Positions 53,401 through 61,629 are shown, numbered from the stretch's first letter. The stretch: DNA of 64,000 bases from Lepidostoma basale (GCA_022606425.2 JAHDVF020000016.1:2572501-2636500), one strand, 5' to 3'. Numbers and translations: made by a program. Notes: generated from the sequence alone by a model not told the origin.

Positions 53401-54209
53401 AGCAGATCGAATGCCGACTCGTTGTAGATCTCCGCAAAGGACACCCACACTTCGCTGGAGGCTGCATCGCGAGGGCCAGCGGGCTGCCAGGCGCGGCTGG
53501 CCCGCGCCAGGGCCTTGCTCATCCGGCGGTAGCGGTCCACGGCCTCCGCCAGCTCTACCGGGCCCCGCCGCCTCGGATCCGCCAGCTCGCGGCGCGCCGC
53601 CGCCTCGTCCAGCGGCTGCAGCGAGTCGTCGTCCGCCAGCTTGTGGCTGGGCAACTGCGCGGGGCTCACGCGTGTAAACAGGAACTCCAGGCAGCGCGGA
53701 ATGACACCCGGATCCCGTGGCGTGCCCATTAACGAATAAGTTTTGCCAGAGCCAGAGGCGCCGTACGTCATGAGAGTAAAGTCGCGACCTTCCGCGAAAA
53801 GACGCAGTCGGTCTTCAATCATGCGGCCGAACACAGCGCTCTGACTATTGTTTTTATCGTGAAATATATGAGTGAACTTGTAGACATCGCGAGAGGCCCG
53901 TGCGACGCGAACATCTTTAGGCGGGTGCAACGCCAGAGCCGTGTGGCCCTCCTGTACGGTATATAGGGTCTGCGGACCACCAGGCTTGAGACGCAGAAAC
54001 ACCCGGAGGTGAGAGTCCCCAGCCCCGCGCTCCTGCTCGGAGCCGGTTGAATCGAAACGCCGGACAAGTGTAGTGCCTCTGGGCGGACGCGGCCGCATAT
54101 AAGGGTTAGTGATACTAGGGTCGCGCGCTTCCAGGAAGGAACCCACATCCCTGTGTGACGTACTGCTCTCCTCTTCGATACTTGAAGTCAAGTTGCCGGA
54201 AGAAGACAT
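44301..54209 (-). CDS. sub: Kinesin-6 family motor (Subito/KIF20-like), 5 exons
   Basis: Kinesin-6 motors bundle spindle midzone microtubules in mitosis, meiosis and cytokinesis. Exons 54209-53186, 53098-52404, 52330-52258, 52175-52046 and 44412-44301 join in phase to 677 residues. The motor domain has the P-loop GASGSGKT (150-157), switch I NASSSRSH (322-329) and switch II DLAGLE (353-358; usual DLAGSE, so Ser to Leu). A roughly 70-residue charged insertion (about 183-252) sits between the GVIPR block and VWVSFAEIYNE; a long loop-6 insertion marks kinesin-6 proteins. A coiled coil at about 480-580 and a basic tail (SQRRKLFSRQR) follow. Length is near Drosophila Subito. Start: ATG at 54209 is the first in the frame. 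Orthology to KIF20 rather than KIF23 is inferred. Confidence 0.85.
44590..45020. mobile_element. Foldback MITE with about 140-bp arms
   Basis: GGTTTGTGAGGTATGATC at 44607 pairs with GATCATACCTCACAAACC ending near 45003. The arms continue with CATCATATCAATGTCACGTGAT, GAATATTCTTAT.TGTAAGGC and ATACACACA in inverted order. It is non-coding and lies in the kinesin last intron. Confidence 0.6.
45095..45120 (+). repeat. RTE tail scrap
   Basis: TGTGATGGTTAGTTAGTAAA, the RTE end and one TTAG repeat, with no body. Confidence 0.35.
45803..46211 (+). pseudogene. piggyBac transposase, N-terminal part of the catalytic domain
   Basis: The frame from 45803 reads EIQEFFGICVLQSQVKENNL, RSYYTERKVSDTPFFRGIMP. 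After a frameshift near 46015 it continues DRSDKLYKIRPIIRHLKKKF, GELSIEESLMKFGGHLSYVE. In active family members the first catalytic Asp sits in a DES motif; here it reads EES, so catalysis would be lost even without the breaks. The usual N-terminal 100 or so residues are absent. Confidence 0.7.
46212..47501 (+). mobile_element. mariner element, nearly intact, with terminal repeats
   Basis: The 1290-bp element has terminal repeats TTACGTGTATAACTTTGC (left) and TTAGGTGTATAACTTTGC (right, inverted) and is flanked by TA. It lies inside the piggyBac transposase frame, which resumes at once after it (SSGYCQIYSGKKADPS). Confidence 0.9.
46386..47393 (+). CDS. mariner transposase (D,D34D), C-terminal frameshift
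   Basis: Cut-and-paste transposase acting at the TIRs. It has an N-terminal helix-turn-helix pair (SAAEAHRMLSNTYGEAAISE, CREWFQRFKNGDFNVED), a WVPYEL linker, and catalytic Asps in [25 protein letters not shown] and SPDVAPSDYHLF with 34 residues between the last two. About 345 residues are expected. The frame departs from the family after YEEVKI at 47303-47307, where a run of five A appears one base short. The other frame then gives the family ending (LPERWEKVV, GQYF). It is most like the mori group also seen at 20.0 kb. Confidence 0.9.
   Translation: MSTYKPNSRHLREVLILCFNMKKSAAEAHRMLSNTYGEAAISERACREWFQRFKNGDFNVEDQHGGGREKVFEDAELEALLDQDSCQTQQELAGSLGVTQPAISKRLKVMGMIQKQGNWVPYELKPRDVERRLCVCEQLLARQRRKGFLHRIVTGDEKWVHYDNPKRRKSWRYPGHASTSTAKPNIHGSKVMLSIWWDQLGVVYYELLKPTETITGDRYRTQLMRLSRALKDKRPQYNERHDKAILQHDNARPHVAKVVKTYLETLKWEVLPHPPYSPDVAPSDYHLFRSMAHGLADQHFRSYEEVKIGSIRGSLQKMTSFFNAGFVCCPKDGRK
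47502..47588 (+). pseudogene. piggyBac transposase, piece after the mariner
   Basis: ISSGYCQIYSGKKADPSLPA then SEGIDESVHF and a stop. It continues exactly where the frame was broken at 46211 (a Y.C..YSGK-like segment follows the K.Y.LV stretch in piggyBac proteins). Confidence 0.65.
47590..47991 (+). pseudogene. RTE endonuclease end and linker
   Basis: It contains YTWERGNERSIIDYVIVDSR then METDHFLVVAKV, the last endonuclease blocks with the catalytic DH pair, followed by a charged linker (VRDNFVRKVNERLSV). The stop arises just before the mariner insertion at 48004. Confidence 0.75.
48004..49326 (+). mobile_element. mariner element (irritans-like), intact, inside the RTE
   Basis: 1323 bp. 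The terminal repeats CGAGGTCTGTTCAAAAAGTA (left; right inverted is the same over 20 bases) are flanked by TA. The transposase frame is open. Removing it joins the RTE linker (GTGGTG...TGTACAAGG) cleanly. Confidence 0.93.
48211..49272 (+). CDS. mariner transposase (irritans-like), complete open frame
   Basis: The likely start is MDQRICIKFCVKNKIKCADA at 48211; an upstream in-frame ATG at 48166 would add 15 residues that do not look conserved. About 353 codons. Helix-turn-helix motifs: FRMLTVAYGEATLDQSNVYR and VREVAEDLNISIGSCHSIL. Catalytic blocks: VITGDESWVYGYD, LHHDNAPAHTS, SPDLAPCDFFLF (D,D34D). The end is KCIISEGNYFEGDKIDIHE. No stop or frameshift, so it may be functional. The closest known group from memory is irritans (Hsmar2-like). 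Confidence 0.93.
   Translation: MDQRICIKFCVKNKIKCADAFRMLTVAYGEATLDQSNVYRWYKMFSEGREDMNDEERAGRPSTSTTDENIDKVKKIVLANRRITVREVAEDLNISIGSCHSILTNDLGMSRVAAKFVPKLLNFDQKQHRVNIAQEMLDSVRDDPNVLQRVITGDESWVYGYDVETKAQSSQWKLPHEPRPKKARQVRSNVKVLLTVFFDCRGVVHHEFLPQGSTVNKEYYLQVMRNLREAIRQKRPDLWKNKNWLLHHDNAPAHTSLLVREYLAKNNTVMVPQPPYSPDLAPCDFFLFPKLKRPMKGRRYATIEEIKTASKEELNKITKNDFFKCFEDWKKRWHKCIISEGNYFEGDKIDIHE
49330..50580 (+). pseudogene. RTE reverse transcriptase region
   Basis: Frame 49408-50046: [53 protein letters not shown] then TGA. Frame 50089-50430: [36 protein letters not shown]. Frame 50427 onward: [20 protein letters not shown]. One stop and one one-base deletion break an otherwise complete palm domain. An expected stretch near LDWRRAV is about 30 bp shorter than in the 16.4-kb copy ([10 protein letters not shown] missing). 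Confidence 0.8.
51342..51630 (+). mobile_element. Second, internally deleted RTE copy in tandem
   Basis: It starts directly after the tail of the previous copy with GMKELKG-equivalent sequence ([40 protein letters not shown]). It then jumps from NVNKS straight to the [20 protein letters not shown] region and the GCGTGATGGTAAGTTAG tail. Confidence 0.75.
51631..51965 (+). pseudogene. piggyBac transposase C-terminal part
   Basis: A frame at about 51770-51962 reads RVSDVAERISEHITLPSYKR then RGRVSGG, RLQELQWAHFPRQIPP. The KRRGR plus LEWAHFPR.IPP pattern is typical of the basic segment leading into the C-terminal Cys-rich domain of piggyBac transposases. A Cys-rich end is not seen before the kinesin exon at 52046. 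Confidence 0.55.
52046..52175 (-). CDS. sub: Kinesin exon 4
   Basis: AVRGRAEPLTPPPAGRPPRH, then LFYSDMKRVPDQEDKEN, a proline-rich tail segment. Acceptor is ACACAG, donor CTG|GTTAGT. The last two bases (TG) are completed by exon 5. Confidence 0.8.
52258..52330 (-). CDS. sub: Kinesin exon 3
   Basis: 73 nt encoding EEMDDLRRQLAVRPQKGRAQ then SARK. Acceptor is CAACAG, donor AAAG|GTATTA. Phase fits both neighbours. Confidence 0.8.
52404..53098 (-). CDS. sub: Kinesin exon 2 (motor end and coiled coil)
   Basis: ISMFRLCDLAGLERAARTGN, then GERLNESRKINHSLHVLQRC and LAGLEAVAMLVTISPDRQSY, then the neck and a long heptad-rich helix (QLTDVRQELCEVRQQLEHAL). Acceptor is TTGCAG, donor CAG|GTAACC. Confidence 0.92.
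53124..53165 (-). repeat. Small RTE-tail-like piece in kinesin intron 1
   Basis: AGGTAGGCAGAACGAACGGA then CCGCCACA resembles the GGGTAGGCAGAGAGAATGGA-CCGCCACA part of inverted RTE tails elsewhere. The intron is only 87 bp, so this piece forms about half of it. Confidence 0.45.
53186..54209 (-). CDS. sub: Kinesin exon 1 (most of the motor domain)
   Basis: From MSSSGNLTSSIEEESS to FTLKLVQYSQ, donor CAAG|GTACGT. It holds a short acidic N-terminal extension, the first beta strand (LRVFLRLKP), the P-loop, the long loop insertion and switch I. It is very GC-rich, which gives long antisense open frames that are shadows. Confidence 0.9.
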
Positions 54210-55910
54210 CACTCCGAAAACACAATATAATCCGCAAGAATAATAATGAATTCTACAATCGTAACTGCCAATGTTACGACAATCAATTGTTAATATAAAT
54301 ATCTAAAAACAACACAAATTTAAACAACTAACAATTCATCAAATTAAATATGCACATTATCGAAAAGTTATTTTTTAAACTTCGACCGATAAACCTAACA
54401 AACGACAAACGGTTGAATTTTGTATTTTGCCCACAGAAAGTATTTTACTTTAGACACAAAATATAAACCATAGAGATATTAACATCATCGCATGTATCAT
54501 AAATTAATATTTTAAGATGAATTTACGGTAATAAACTTTTGAGATGCGTAATCCCAATGCCGCGCCGTCTTGAACGATGGACTTCGAGACGGCATTGGCG
54601 TAATCCGTTTGCGCTAACTTAGGGTACAGCCACACCGGAGTGCCTGAGTCGGAGGCTAGGTCCTACTACGGATCCGAGAAGGGTGGGAATGGCTTGATGT
54701 ACGAAGGCTGTCTTTGGTGGAGGCCGATGATGCAGGGTTGAGATGCACAATGGGTTAGGGTAGAGGTGGAGCGGGTGGGGGTTGGGGCATAGGTATAGTT
54801 CATGGTGTAGATCGATAACGATCGCGCCGAGTAGGACGGCGCAGGAGGAGGCGGGGGATATGACGAGCACGGGGGCGAGGGCCTTATTTGCGGGGAGGGT
54901 AATTATGACTGAAGTGCAGCTCAGCGAAGCGTTGTGAACTTGTTATAAAAAGACCCCTGGGGTCGCCTGGGTGGGCAGGCGGGCGACAGCCTATTTTGCG
55001 TCAGAACACACGTTGCACTTCGGCGTCTGACGGGTAGAATAATAGGCGGGATAACGGCTACGGCACAACGGGAGAATTGTGCGGTGGCCGGGGTCTGTGT
55101 CTCAGCACGGAAGGTGAGGGACCTTTTTGGCGGCGAGGATGATTGGTGACTGGAGCGAAGCGTTGTGAGCTGTGACAAAAACGTGTGTACCTAGATATAG
55201 ATTATTCTACATATAATATATAGGTTCCCGCGGAATCAAAAAATTACATGTTATAAAACTATTCTAAACTACCCTACGATATCCGAAACATCGGTCGAAA
55301 AAGATAACATGATACACGAATATACCAAAGATTACAAAAAAAACGTAATCTTTCACATTTCGCCTGATCACAGGGATATTTTTTCTAATAAAACAAACCC
55401 CAATTCATCAATCAATTTACCTACTGCATCAAAGTAATCTTATGTAAGTAAATACCTCTCTTTGTGCGGTGAGTGGGACCTTTTATTATTTAGCGTAGCA
55501 GCTGTACTTGCTGTGACAGCGCTTGCATTTTGATCGTGTGGCGTCTTTATCAAGTCACAAACCAGATAATATTCTATGATCAAAACAAAGAGATTGTTAT
55601 TTGCATTTATGCATTGTTTTTATCATTGTTAACGTTTAATTTTATGTAATTTTCATGGCATTTTATACATCTCAATTAGTATTATTGTTTTAAATTCATA
55701 ACGTTCGAGGGGAGGTCGGATATTCAATACTCCAAATATAAATCTGTTTAAAAGTAATCACCGTCTAAATAGAGATATGGACAATAATAGGAATTCCAGG
55801 TGAGTAGATGTTTCGTCTAATACTGTTCTTAACTCAGTTTTTGATGTGTTATTGTTAAATCCACAATATTATGGAAGTGTAACAATTCTGCGCTTATTTT
55901 GTCAGTAGAC
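54210..55910. promoter_or_regulatory. Divergent intergenic region between kinesin and MCRIP
   Basis: 1.7 kb holding the presumed promoters of both genes. AT-rich sequence next to each gene is interrupted by a GC-rich repeat-like block (54540-55190). No clear TATA box is placed well for either start codon, so start sites cannot be set from sequence alone. Confidence 0.5.
54541..55190. repeat. GC-rich block with duplicated motif and foldback end
   Basis: GCGAAGCGTTGTGA occurs at 54924 and 55155, each following a TGACTG-like word, so the unit is about 231 bp. Its left edge (54550-54610) folds on itself (AATGCC.CCGTCT against AGACGGCATT). Minus frames (54619-54870, 54921-55178) have no known domain. 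A LINE or LTR remnant is possible. Confidence 0.35.
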
Positions 55911-55930
55911 ATGGCTGGTGGAGCGGAGGC

Positions 55931-56047
55931 ATGGCGCGTAGTCAGTCGGGGATGAAGGCGCGGCCGCCCCCTCGTCTTGCGCCCCCGCCCGAGGTGCATT
56001 CGCCCCACGATGACCTCATCACATATATACACGAGGCCTGGGACAAG
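55931..56047 (+). CDS. MCRIP1: MCRIP-like exon 1
   Basis: 39 codons, GC-rich, ending HEAWDK before GTACAC. Reading through the donor gives a longer but AT-rich, unconserved frame. Confidence 0.75.
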
Positions 56048-56339
56048 GTACACCTGTTCCCGTACTTTCACATTATTTCCTCATTAAATAGAATGAAATG
56101 TAACGAAATCTTGTTAGTTAAGGGACATAGTCTCTGGAAAATGTGTTCAGACAACAATAGACACAAACCCTACGTTCTCAATAACAAGAGTGTCAATTTA
56201 AAATACAAGAATGGTCCAACAGGTGTCTCGCGAGGGAGTGTACGTGCACAAGCCTCTTGCGAACCAGCGTCCCGCACTCCCCCTGCAGCCCATGGACCTG
56301 GAGTGGTGGATGGGGCAGCGCTGCTCCAAGCGCTCCTAG
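55931..56339 (+). CDS. MCRIP1: MCRIP/FAM195-like small protein, two exons
   Basis: MCRIP proteins are small, partly disordered; they bind CtBP corepressor in an ERK-dependent way and also DDX6/stress-granule proteins. Exon 1 is 55931-56047 (MARSQSGMKARPPPRLAPPP, EVHSPHDDLITYIHEAWDK), donor AAG|GTACAC. Exon 2 is 56223-56339 (VSREGVYVHKPLANQRPALP, LQPMDLEWWMGQRCSKRS), acceptor CAACAG. They join in phase 0 to 77 residues. Family marks are the H(D/E)...(F/Y)I.EAW helix and the P.DL.EWW motif near the end. Human MCRIP1 is 97 residues. An ATG at 55911 opens a 14-codon frame that overlaps the start. AATAAA follows at 56501. Confidence 0.75.
56223..56339 (+). CDS. MCRIP1: MCRIP-like exon 2
   Basis: 38 codons plus TAG, with PMDLEWWMGQR near the end, the conserved P(I/F)DL..WW motif. 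After the stop come short GAGCTCCTAGCTCCTGGCTC repeats (56380-56415). Confidence 0.75.
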   Translation: MSREGVYVHKPLANQRPALPLQPMDLEWWMGQRCSKRS

Positions 56340-56499
56340 CTCCGGCCCCGGACTGGCCAGTGTCTCTAGCCCCGGAGTCCAGTCGAGCTCCTAGCTCCTA
56401 GCTCCTGGCTCCAGCCGAAGCTAGCCGGCACTCGCTGCTCACCGCCCGTAGCCTGGACCAGCCCGAGATTTTACATTTTTTTACCTCAAATATGTGTGG

Positions 56500-56508
56500 A
56501 ATAAAACT
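56500..56508 (+). terminator. Likely poly(A) signal of the MCRIP-like gene
   Basis: GGAATAAAACTG about 160 bp after the stop codon; AATAAA is the canonical hexamer. Confidence 0.5.
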
Positions 56509-56509
56509 G

Positions 56510-58055
56510 ATATAATAGGACCCGCGGGTGCACACAAATGTTGCACGGACCCTCGTGTTTGGATATCCCCAAAAATGTTCCGGAAGAAATTCACAAATTC
56601 CAATTGCAATATTTAAAAATACTTGTGTTTTCTACTCGTAAACAATTTGTTCTTTTAGAAATTGATGTTATGTGTTCATGTGAAAATTGACCTCCTTGTA
56701 TATACAGGTATTCCCCGAGTGACCGCACGCAGCGGGTAGCGAGGTGCGGCGCAACGCTGTACATAGCCCCTCTCCAATCTTCTGATGTTTCACTGCAATC
56801 TTTCATTCCAATAAATAATATTTAATATTTAACATGGTTTGTCGGCAATCTCACTATATGAACCCCATAACATGTTGAAAAATAATTATGATTGTGCTTA
56901 GCAAGGCAAATTCAGTGTAAGGAGTCATTAGAAGGTGGGTCTTTAAATTAGGAATTGTACTTCAAATGGAGATAATCGCTCATATTTTGAAACCGCTTTC
57001 TTTGAAAATTATTTTTGCTTCTGCTTCAGACTTGAGAGTGGAACTCCAAGATACCGGTGCCAGTGTTACAACAAGTCCTCCAATAAAACCTCTATTGGCC
57101 AAGGAAATAAAGATAAAAACCAAGTACATCCATTAATGCATCATGCCCACAGTGAATTTCCTCCACATGCCATGGTGTGAAGAATCAGTAAATTCCGAGA
57201 AATGCAAACAAAGATTCTTGAGTCCACATCCTATCCGATCTGTGACTCACTTAATGAACATTCTGAAATTCAAAGAATCATTGCCATTGAAATTATTTTC
57301 ACGGGCAGGTATCAGTTCTATATGTTAACGAAAATCTTTGGTCCATAATGGGTAAAAATATCTGCAAAAACTATTACAGAAAGAAAGACAGAAAACGTGT
57401 GGTATGAAGGAAGTAGTGACAAAATGTTTATTCCAAATTAATAGCTGATCTACGATATAATGAAACGACAGAATTTAAAGAAAATTTAAAATTACTTCAT
57501 AAATGTGGTTGTCAATAATTGTACTTCTGTGTTGTCCTGACCATCACACCTTCTCACCGGAGCGGAGAAAATGAAAAATTGTATATTTACACAGCACTTT
57601 GCGCTTTTCACCTAAATATTTCTCGTTATACACATAAAAGGAAATCTTGGTTTAGTATTTTTAATGGTTAGTAAAAGCCATTTAATGACTTAAAAAAAAA
57701 AATGTATATTATAAACTACCAAATAAACGGAAGTTTGAGTCCGATTTTTGATATGTTCCTATTGCCTTACAATCCTAATTAAATGGTAATTACCCCAAAC
57801 TATAGACTTAACTCCGCATCCTTTCATTTAGTATATAGATCGTTTTCTTATAACAGGAATTCTTCCGAAATCTGAAAATATAATATATAAATACGTGGAA
57901 GTGGAAATTCGATAACTCGTCATGATTATCGAAATAGAAGAATTATAAAATAGGCCTGGAAAATAGAATAAAGAAATACACTACATACCTGTTTACTCCA
58001 TTTATTGCATTTACATGTACCTATTTGCATGCATTTATTGTATACTAACATACAT
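56510..58055. other. No recognised gene; RTE tail scrap
   Basis: AT-rich. An RTE tail piece lies at 57539-57570 (CCATCACACCTTCTCACCGG). A stretch at 57030-57130 follows a TTCTGCTTCAG acceptor-like sequence and is open in two frames, but shows no family motif beyond a DTGAS word. Confidence 0.4.
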
Positions 58056-58059
58056 ATTA

Positions 58060-59338
58060 TTAGGTCCTTACATATGAAATTGGCGTTTTGTATGGGAGGA
58101 ACATAAAGTTGATTTTTTTTAAATATAATATATTTATTTAATCAAAGTATGTACCATTGCTATCTATGCACTTTTGCCATCTCATAGGTAGTTCATCGAT
58201 CCCTTTACTAAAAAAACATTCGGACGGGAATCAATAAAATCTTTGAAGTCGGTTTGGACTGCCCCATCGGAGTTGAATTTTTTCCCTTGCAAGAAGTTAT
58301 CCAAATTTCGAAAAAAATAGTAATCTGTTGGGGCAAGGTCCGGAGAGTACGGTGGATGTCTTAGACATTCCAATTGAAGCTCTTCTAATTTGGTAGCCGT
58401 CTGTTGTGCAGTGTGTGGTCTAGCGTTATCATGAAGCAGCAGTGGCCTAGAGCGATTAACCAGCCTCGGTTGTTTAGCAGCTAGCTTTTCCATCATGGTT
58501 TGCAGTTGCTGACAATAGACATCTGCCGTAATCGTCTGGCCAGATTTAAGAAAGCTGTAGTGAACGACACCAGCACTAGTCCACCAAACGCTCACAAGTA
58601 ACTTTTTTGGGGTAAATTTTCGCTTGGGACATGGTTTGGCTGGTTCGGCAGGGTTCAGCCATTGCGATGAGCGCTTCCGATTATCATACAGGATCCACTT
58701 TTCATCACAGGTAATGATTCGATTCAAAATCTCTTCATTATTGTGCCGGTTGAGTAATGCAACGCAGCAGTCAACGCGCGTTTGTTGATTTGCTTCACTC
58801 AATTCGTGAGGTACCCACCTTTCAAGCTTTTTCACCTTCCCAATTTGCTTCAAGTGGATTAAAACAGTTTTATCACTAACACTGCAGCCTGCAGCTAACT
58901 CGGACGTGGTTTGCGATGGATCCGCTTCCACAATAGCCTTCAATTCTTCATTATCAACTTTGGTCTCCGGCCGTCCACGGGGCTTGTTCTGCAGGTCGAA
59001 ATTTCCAGAACGAAAACGTTGAAACCAAAAACGCACTGTGTTTTCTTTTGCGGCACCGTTGCCATATGCATCATTAATCCTTCGAGCCGTTTCTGCAGCA
59101 CTGGTGCCACGGTGGAACTCGTAAATAACGCGATATTTCAAGTTTTCCATTTTGTAAACTGAGTGACGCAAAGAAAAAAAACAATTGAGGAAAAAACAAA
59201 TGAATTATAATTTTCGAAACACAAATACTTGAGTAAATAGCTGTTTAAATTTGAATTTGGAATTCCTAACCAAAGAGAAGATATTTGAGATCAAAGTTGC
59301 CAGTACGGCAAAACGCCAATTTCATAGTAAGGACCTAA
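58060..59338 (-). mobile_element. mariner element (cecropia-like), nearly intact
   Basis: 1279 bp. The ends are TTAGGTCCTTACATATGAAA (left) and TTAGGTCCTTACTATGAAAT (right, inverted; one gap) and continue TTGGCGTTTTG. Flanking TA is at 58058-58059 and 59339-59340. Confidence 0.92.
58182..59153 (-). CDS. mariner transposase (cecropia-like), C-terminal frameshift
   Basis: The start is taken as MENLKYRVIYEFHRGTSAAE (ATG at 59153; an upstream in-frame ATG at 59171 adds MRHSVYK). HTH: ARRINDAYGNGAAKENTVRF. WVPHEL linker. Catalytic blocks: IITCDEKWILYDN, LLLHDNARPHTAQQ, SPDLAPTDYYFF (D,D34D). It resembles Hsmar1/SETMAR-type proteins (IGKVKK, CDEKWILYDNR). The frame departs from the family at a run of seven T on minus (58210-58216), one short. 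The other frame gives LPMRWQKCIDSN and the expected end. Confidence 0.9.
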   Translation of the reverse strand, partial: KMENLKYRVIYEFHRGTSAAETARRINDAYGNGAAKENTVRFWFQRFRSGNFDLQNKPRGRPETKVDNEELKAIVEADPSQTTSELAAGCSVSDKTVLIHLKQIGKVKKLERWVPHELSEANQQTRVDCCVALLNRHNNEEILNRIITCDEKWILYDNRKRSSQWLNPAEPAKPCPKRKFTPKKLLVSVWWTSAGVVHYSFLKSGQTITADVYCQQLQTMMEKLAAKQPRLVNRSRPLLLHDNARPHTAQQTATKLEELQLECLRHPPYSPDLAPTDYYFFRNLDNFLQGKKFNSDGAVQTDFKDFIDSRPNVFLVKGSMNYL

Positions 59339-59340
59339 TA

Positions 59341-60325
59341 TATTAGGTACTTGTTGAAAAAATTTATTATCATTTTTGAACTAACTTTTCACGACCTTTC
59401 ATAATTGCTAAATTACAGGAGAAGAATTACAGAACATGTCTATTTATGGAGTGCCGAATTATCTGTAATTTGTTTATTGTTTCTTGAACAATGATGTAAA
59501 ACTCCATCTATCTATCCATATACGATAAATAAAAATGAAAATGTTTGTGTTACTAATCTAAGATCTCCGAAAGTTATTATATATACTCGTATAATATAAT
59601 ATTTACCGATTGTTCTGAATTTTTGACACAGCGTTGCATTCGAATCCGCGCGTGTTGTTGTCATACTCACTCTTCTTCTTCTAATTTTTCATACTTGTGT
59701 GCAGATGGCAAACTATGTAAACTAACTGTAATATGTTAAGGTAATCCCACCTCCCCTGGCACCCCTCTGCCAGTGTTGTGGAGTGGTAGATTTTTGAAAT
59801 AGAGCATTTTGTTGAAAACTTTCCTTATTAGGCCTTATCCAAGGTCTGGAATTGTGTCTCTTATTTAAGTAAGAATATGTCAGTATTAACCTATTTCCTA
59901 TGTTCAATGTGTCAGTATCACCATTGGAACATTTTTCATCGTTCTTATTAACTTCCCGAGGTGACACGACCGTCCAACTGAAGGCTAACAGAAGCTCAGC
60001 ACTAATGGCTATTCCTCTTACGTTTGTTGGAAATCTGATTTGGTAGTTGTTTTATGCGGGGGCTAGATTTGTGGCCCGAAGTGCTCCTCCTAAGAGAGCG
60101 ACGGAGGATTTATAATTTATTCTAAATTCCTACATTATTCTTGGTCAGGGAATGGAAGACCAGTTAGGGCTGGCATTGTAGAGTATGACGGGATCAGTCT
60201 TTTCATCAAAAAAAATGTTTCCGAGAGGAAGAGAAGAGAATTCTCAAACTGAGTTTGAGAATGCCCTCACAAGGCGAAACAAATTTGTCACAATTTATAT
60301 ATAATAAATGAAATCCAAGTAAAAC
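59341..60325. repeat. Repeat scraps, no gene
   Basis: Family D piece (GCTATTCCTCTTACGTTTGT at 60007, then GATTTGGTAGTTGTTTTATG). A family E-like TGAGAATGCCCTCACAAGGC lies at 60258. No coding region is supported; the 81-codon minus frame 59722-59967 has no motif. Confidence 0.4.
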
Positions 60326-61101
60326 CACTAAACAACCGTGTTTACTATTATTAATCTAACATTGCTTTCCAATAGCATATGCTTTTGTTGGAGATTATCA
60401 GTAAAAGAAAGTAGATTTGTTGTGGACGATTTCTTGGATCTGAAGCCGTGTTGTTGATTGAGAAGTGGTGTTATTTTGGCCGGTACAATAGATTCAAATA
60501 ATTTAGGGATATGAGACAAGATAGAAATAGGTCGCCAGTTTTGAAAATGGGTTGAATGTATTGTAAGATAGTTTCTATTTTTCGGGAAATGTTCCACTTG
60601 TGAGTTAATAATTAAACAAAGTACAGAAAAGTTTACATAAAGTGCTTTTACATTTTTTGAGAATTATTTCGGGAATCAAATCCGGTCCTGAGCAGGATTT
60701 CCCTTTTAGTGAATTTAATTGGATGAGAACATCAGAGGGTTCAGGAGTAACTGAAGATGACTTTAGTCAACTGTCTTATTATAGTTTATTACACGGTTAT
60801 TGATTGAATAAACAGAAGAAAGATGCGACGCAAGAAGGTTGGATATATCTTGACCATCGGAAACATATTTGAGGATAGATTGTTATCGGTTCTTTTTTTC
60901 AGCAACATAGTGCCAAAAGTTTTTGGGATTAGAGTTTAATGTTTTTTTCTGTTTCCTCGATATAGGAGTTGTCATATAAAATGGATTCAATGGGTGCGGA
61001 TGGAATTAAAGTTAAGAAGACTTTAATTTATTTCATCTGCTTGGAAGTTGGAATTCCAATCTACTTGTTCGAGGTACTTAATCATTTCCATATAATTACC
61101 A

Positions 61102-61320
61102 ACAACCAACTAAACTTAACTTCTAGTCCCTTCGTTGATTTACTTCCCCTCCCCCTGTCTCATAATTCCAAGTAAACAACAATTTACCCCCCTCCACTAT
61201 TTCACTCTTCATTTAGTATATAAGTAATATCTCAATATCATTTCACTGTTCAAATTCATACACTGAAGGGAAGTTTGTGTCCCGAAATATGTTTGTAAAA
61301 AGTGTTGTGATAATACAATG
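61102..61320. mobile_element. 219-bp insertion with TTACCA duplication
   Basis: TTACCA at 61096-61101 and again at 61321-61326 bracket sequence absent from the other jockey copy at the matching place (ATAATTACCATCGG near 37380). It includes a C-rich start (CTTCCCCTCCCCCTGTCTC). The class is unknown; a SINE is possible. Confidence 0.5.
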
Positions 61321-61629
61321 TTACCAAAAAGTTATTCAAAAGTGTTTTTAGAGCTTATAGATTCAGTTTTAGATGATGTTCGAAAGATAAAGAAAAGCGG
61401 TGGGTGATTGTATCTATTGGCACAAGTATTTCGTCAGCTTCGTGCACTTGAATTGAAGGCATGCTACTAAAGATTAAGTCAAGATATGACCGAAGAATGT
61501 TAGGAATGAAATTTAATTGAAACATGCTCATCTATGCAAAGAAATTTGATATTAATGATGCTTGGATTGATTGTTGTCCGGATATTGTGGCACCTTTGTC
61601 GTCGTTTGACTAAGATGTATTTGGGAGCT

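Noticed and set aside
53187..53732. 181-codon plus-strand open frame
   Set aside because: It is antisense to kinesin exon 1, where high GC removes stop codons in all frames. The minus frame has clear motor motifs; the plus frame has none.
56223..56401. Single long frame 55931-56401 as one exon
   Set aside because: The middle (56048-56222) is AT-rich and unconserved and has good GT and AG ends. Splicing restores the family C-terminal motif in another frame.
57030..57130. DTGAS word after an acceptor-like TTCAG, possible aspartic protease
   Set aside because: No second protease motif, no gag or RT nearby, and the frame stops within 35 codons. A short word alone is not evidence.
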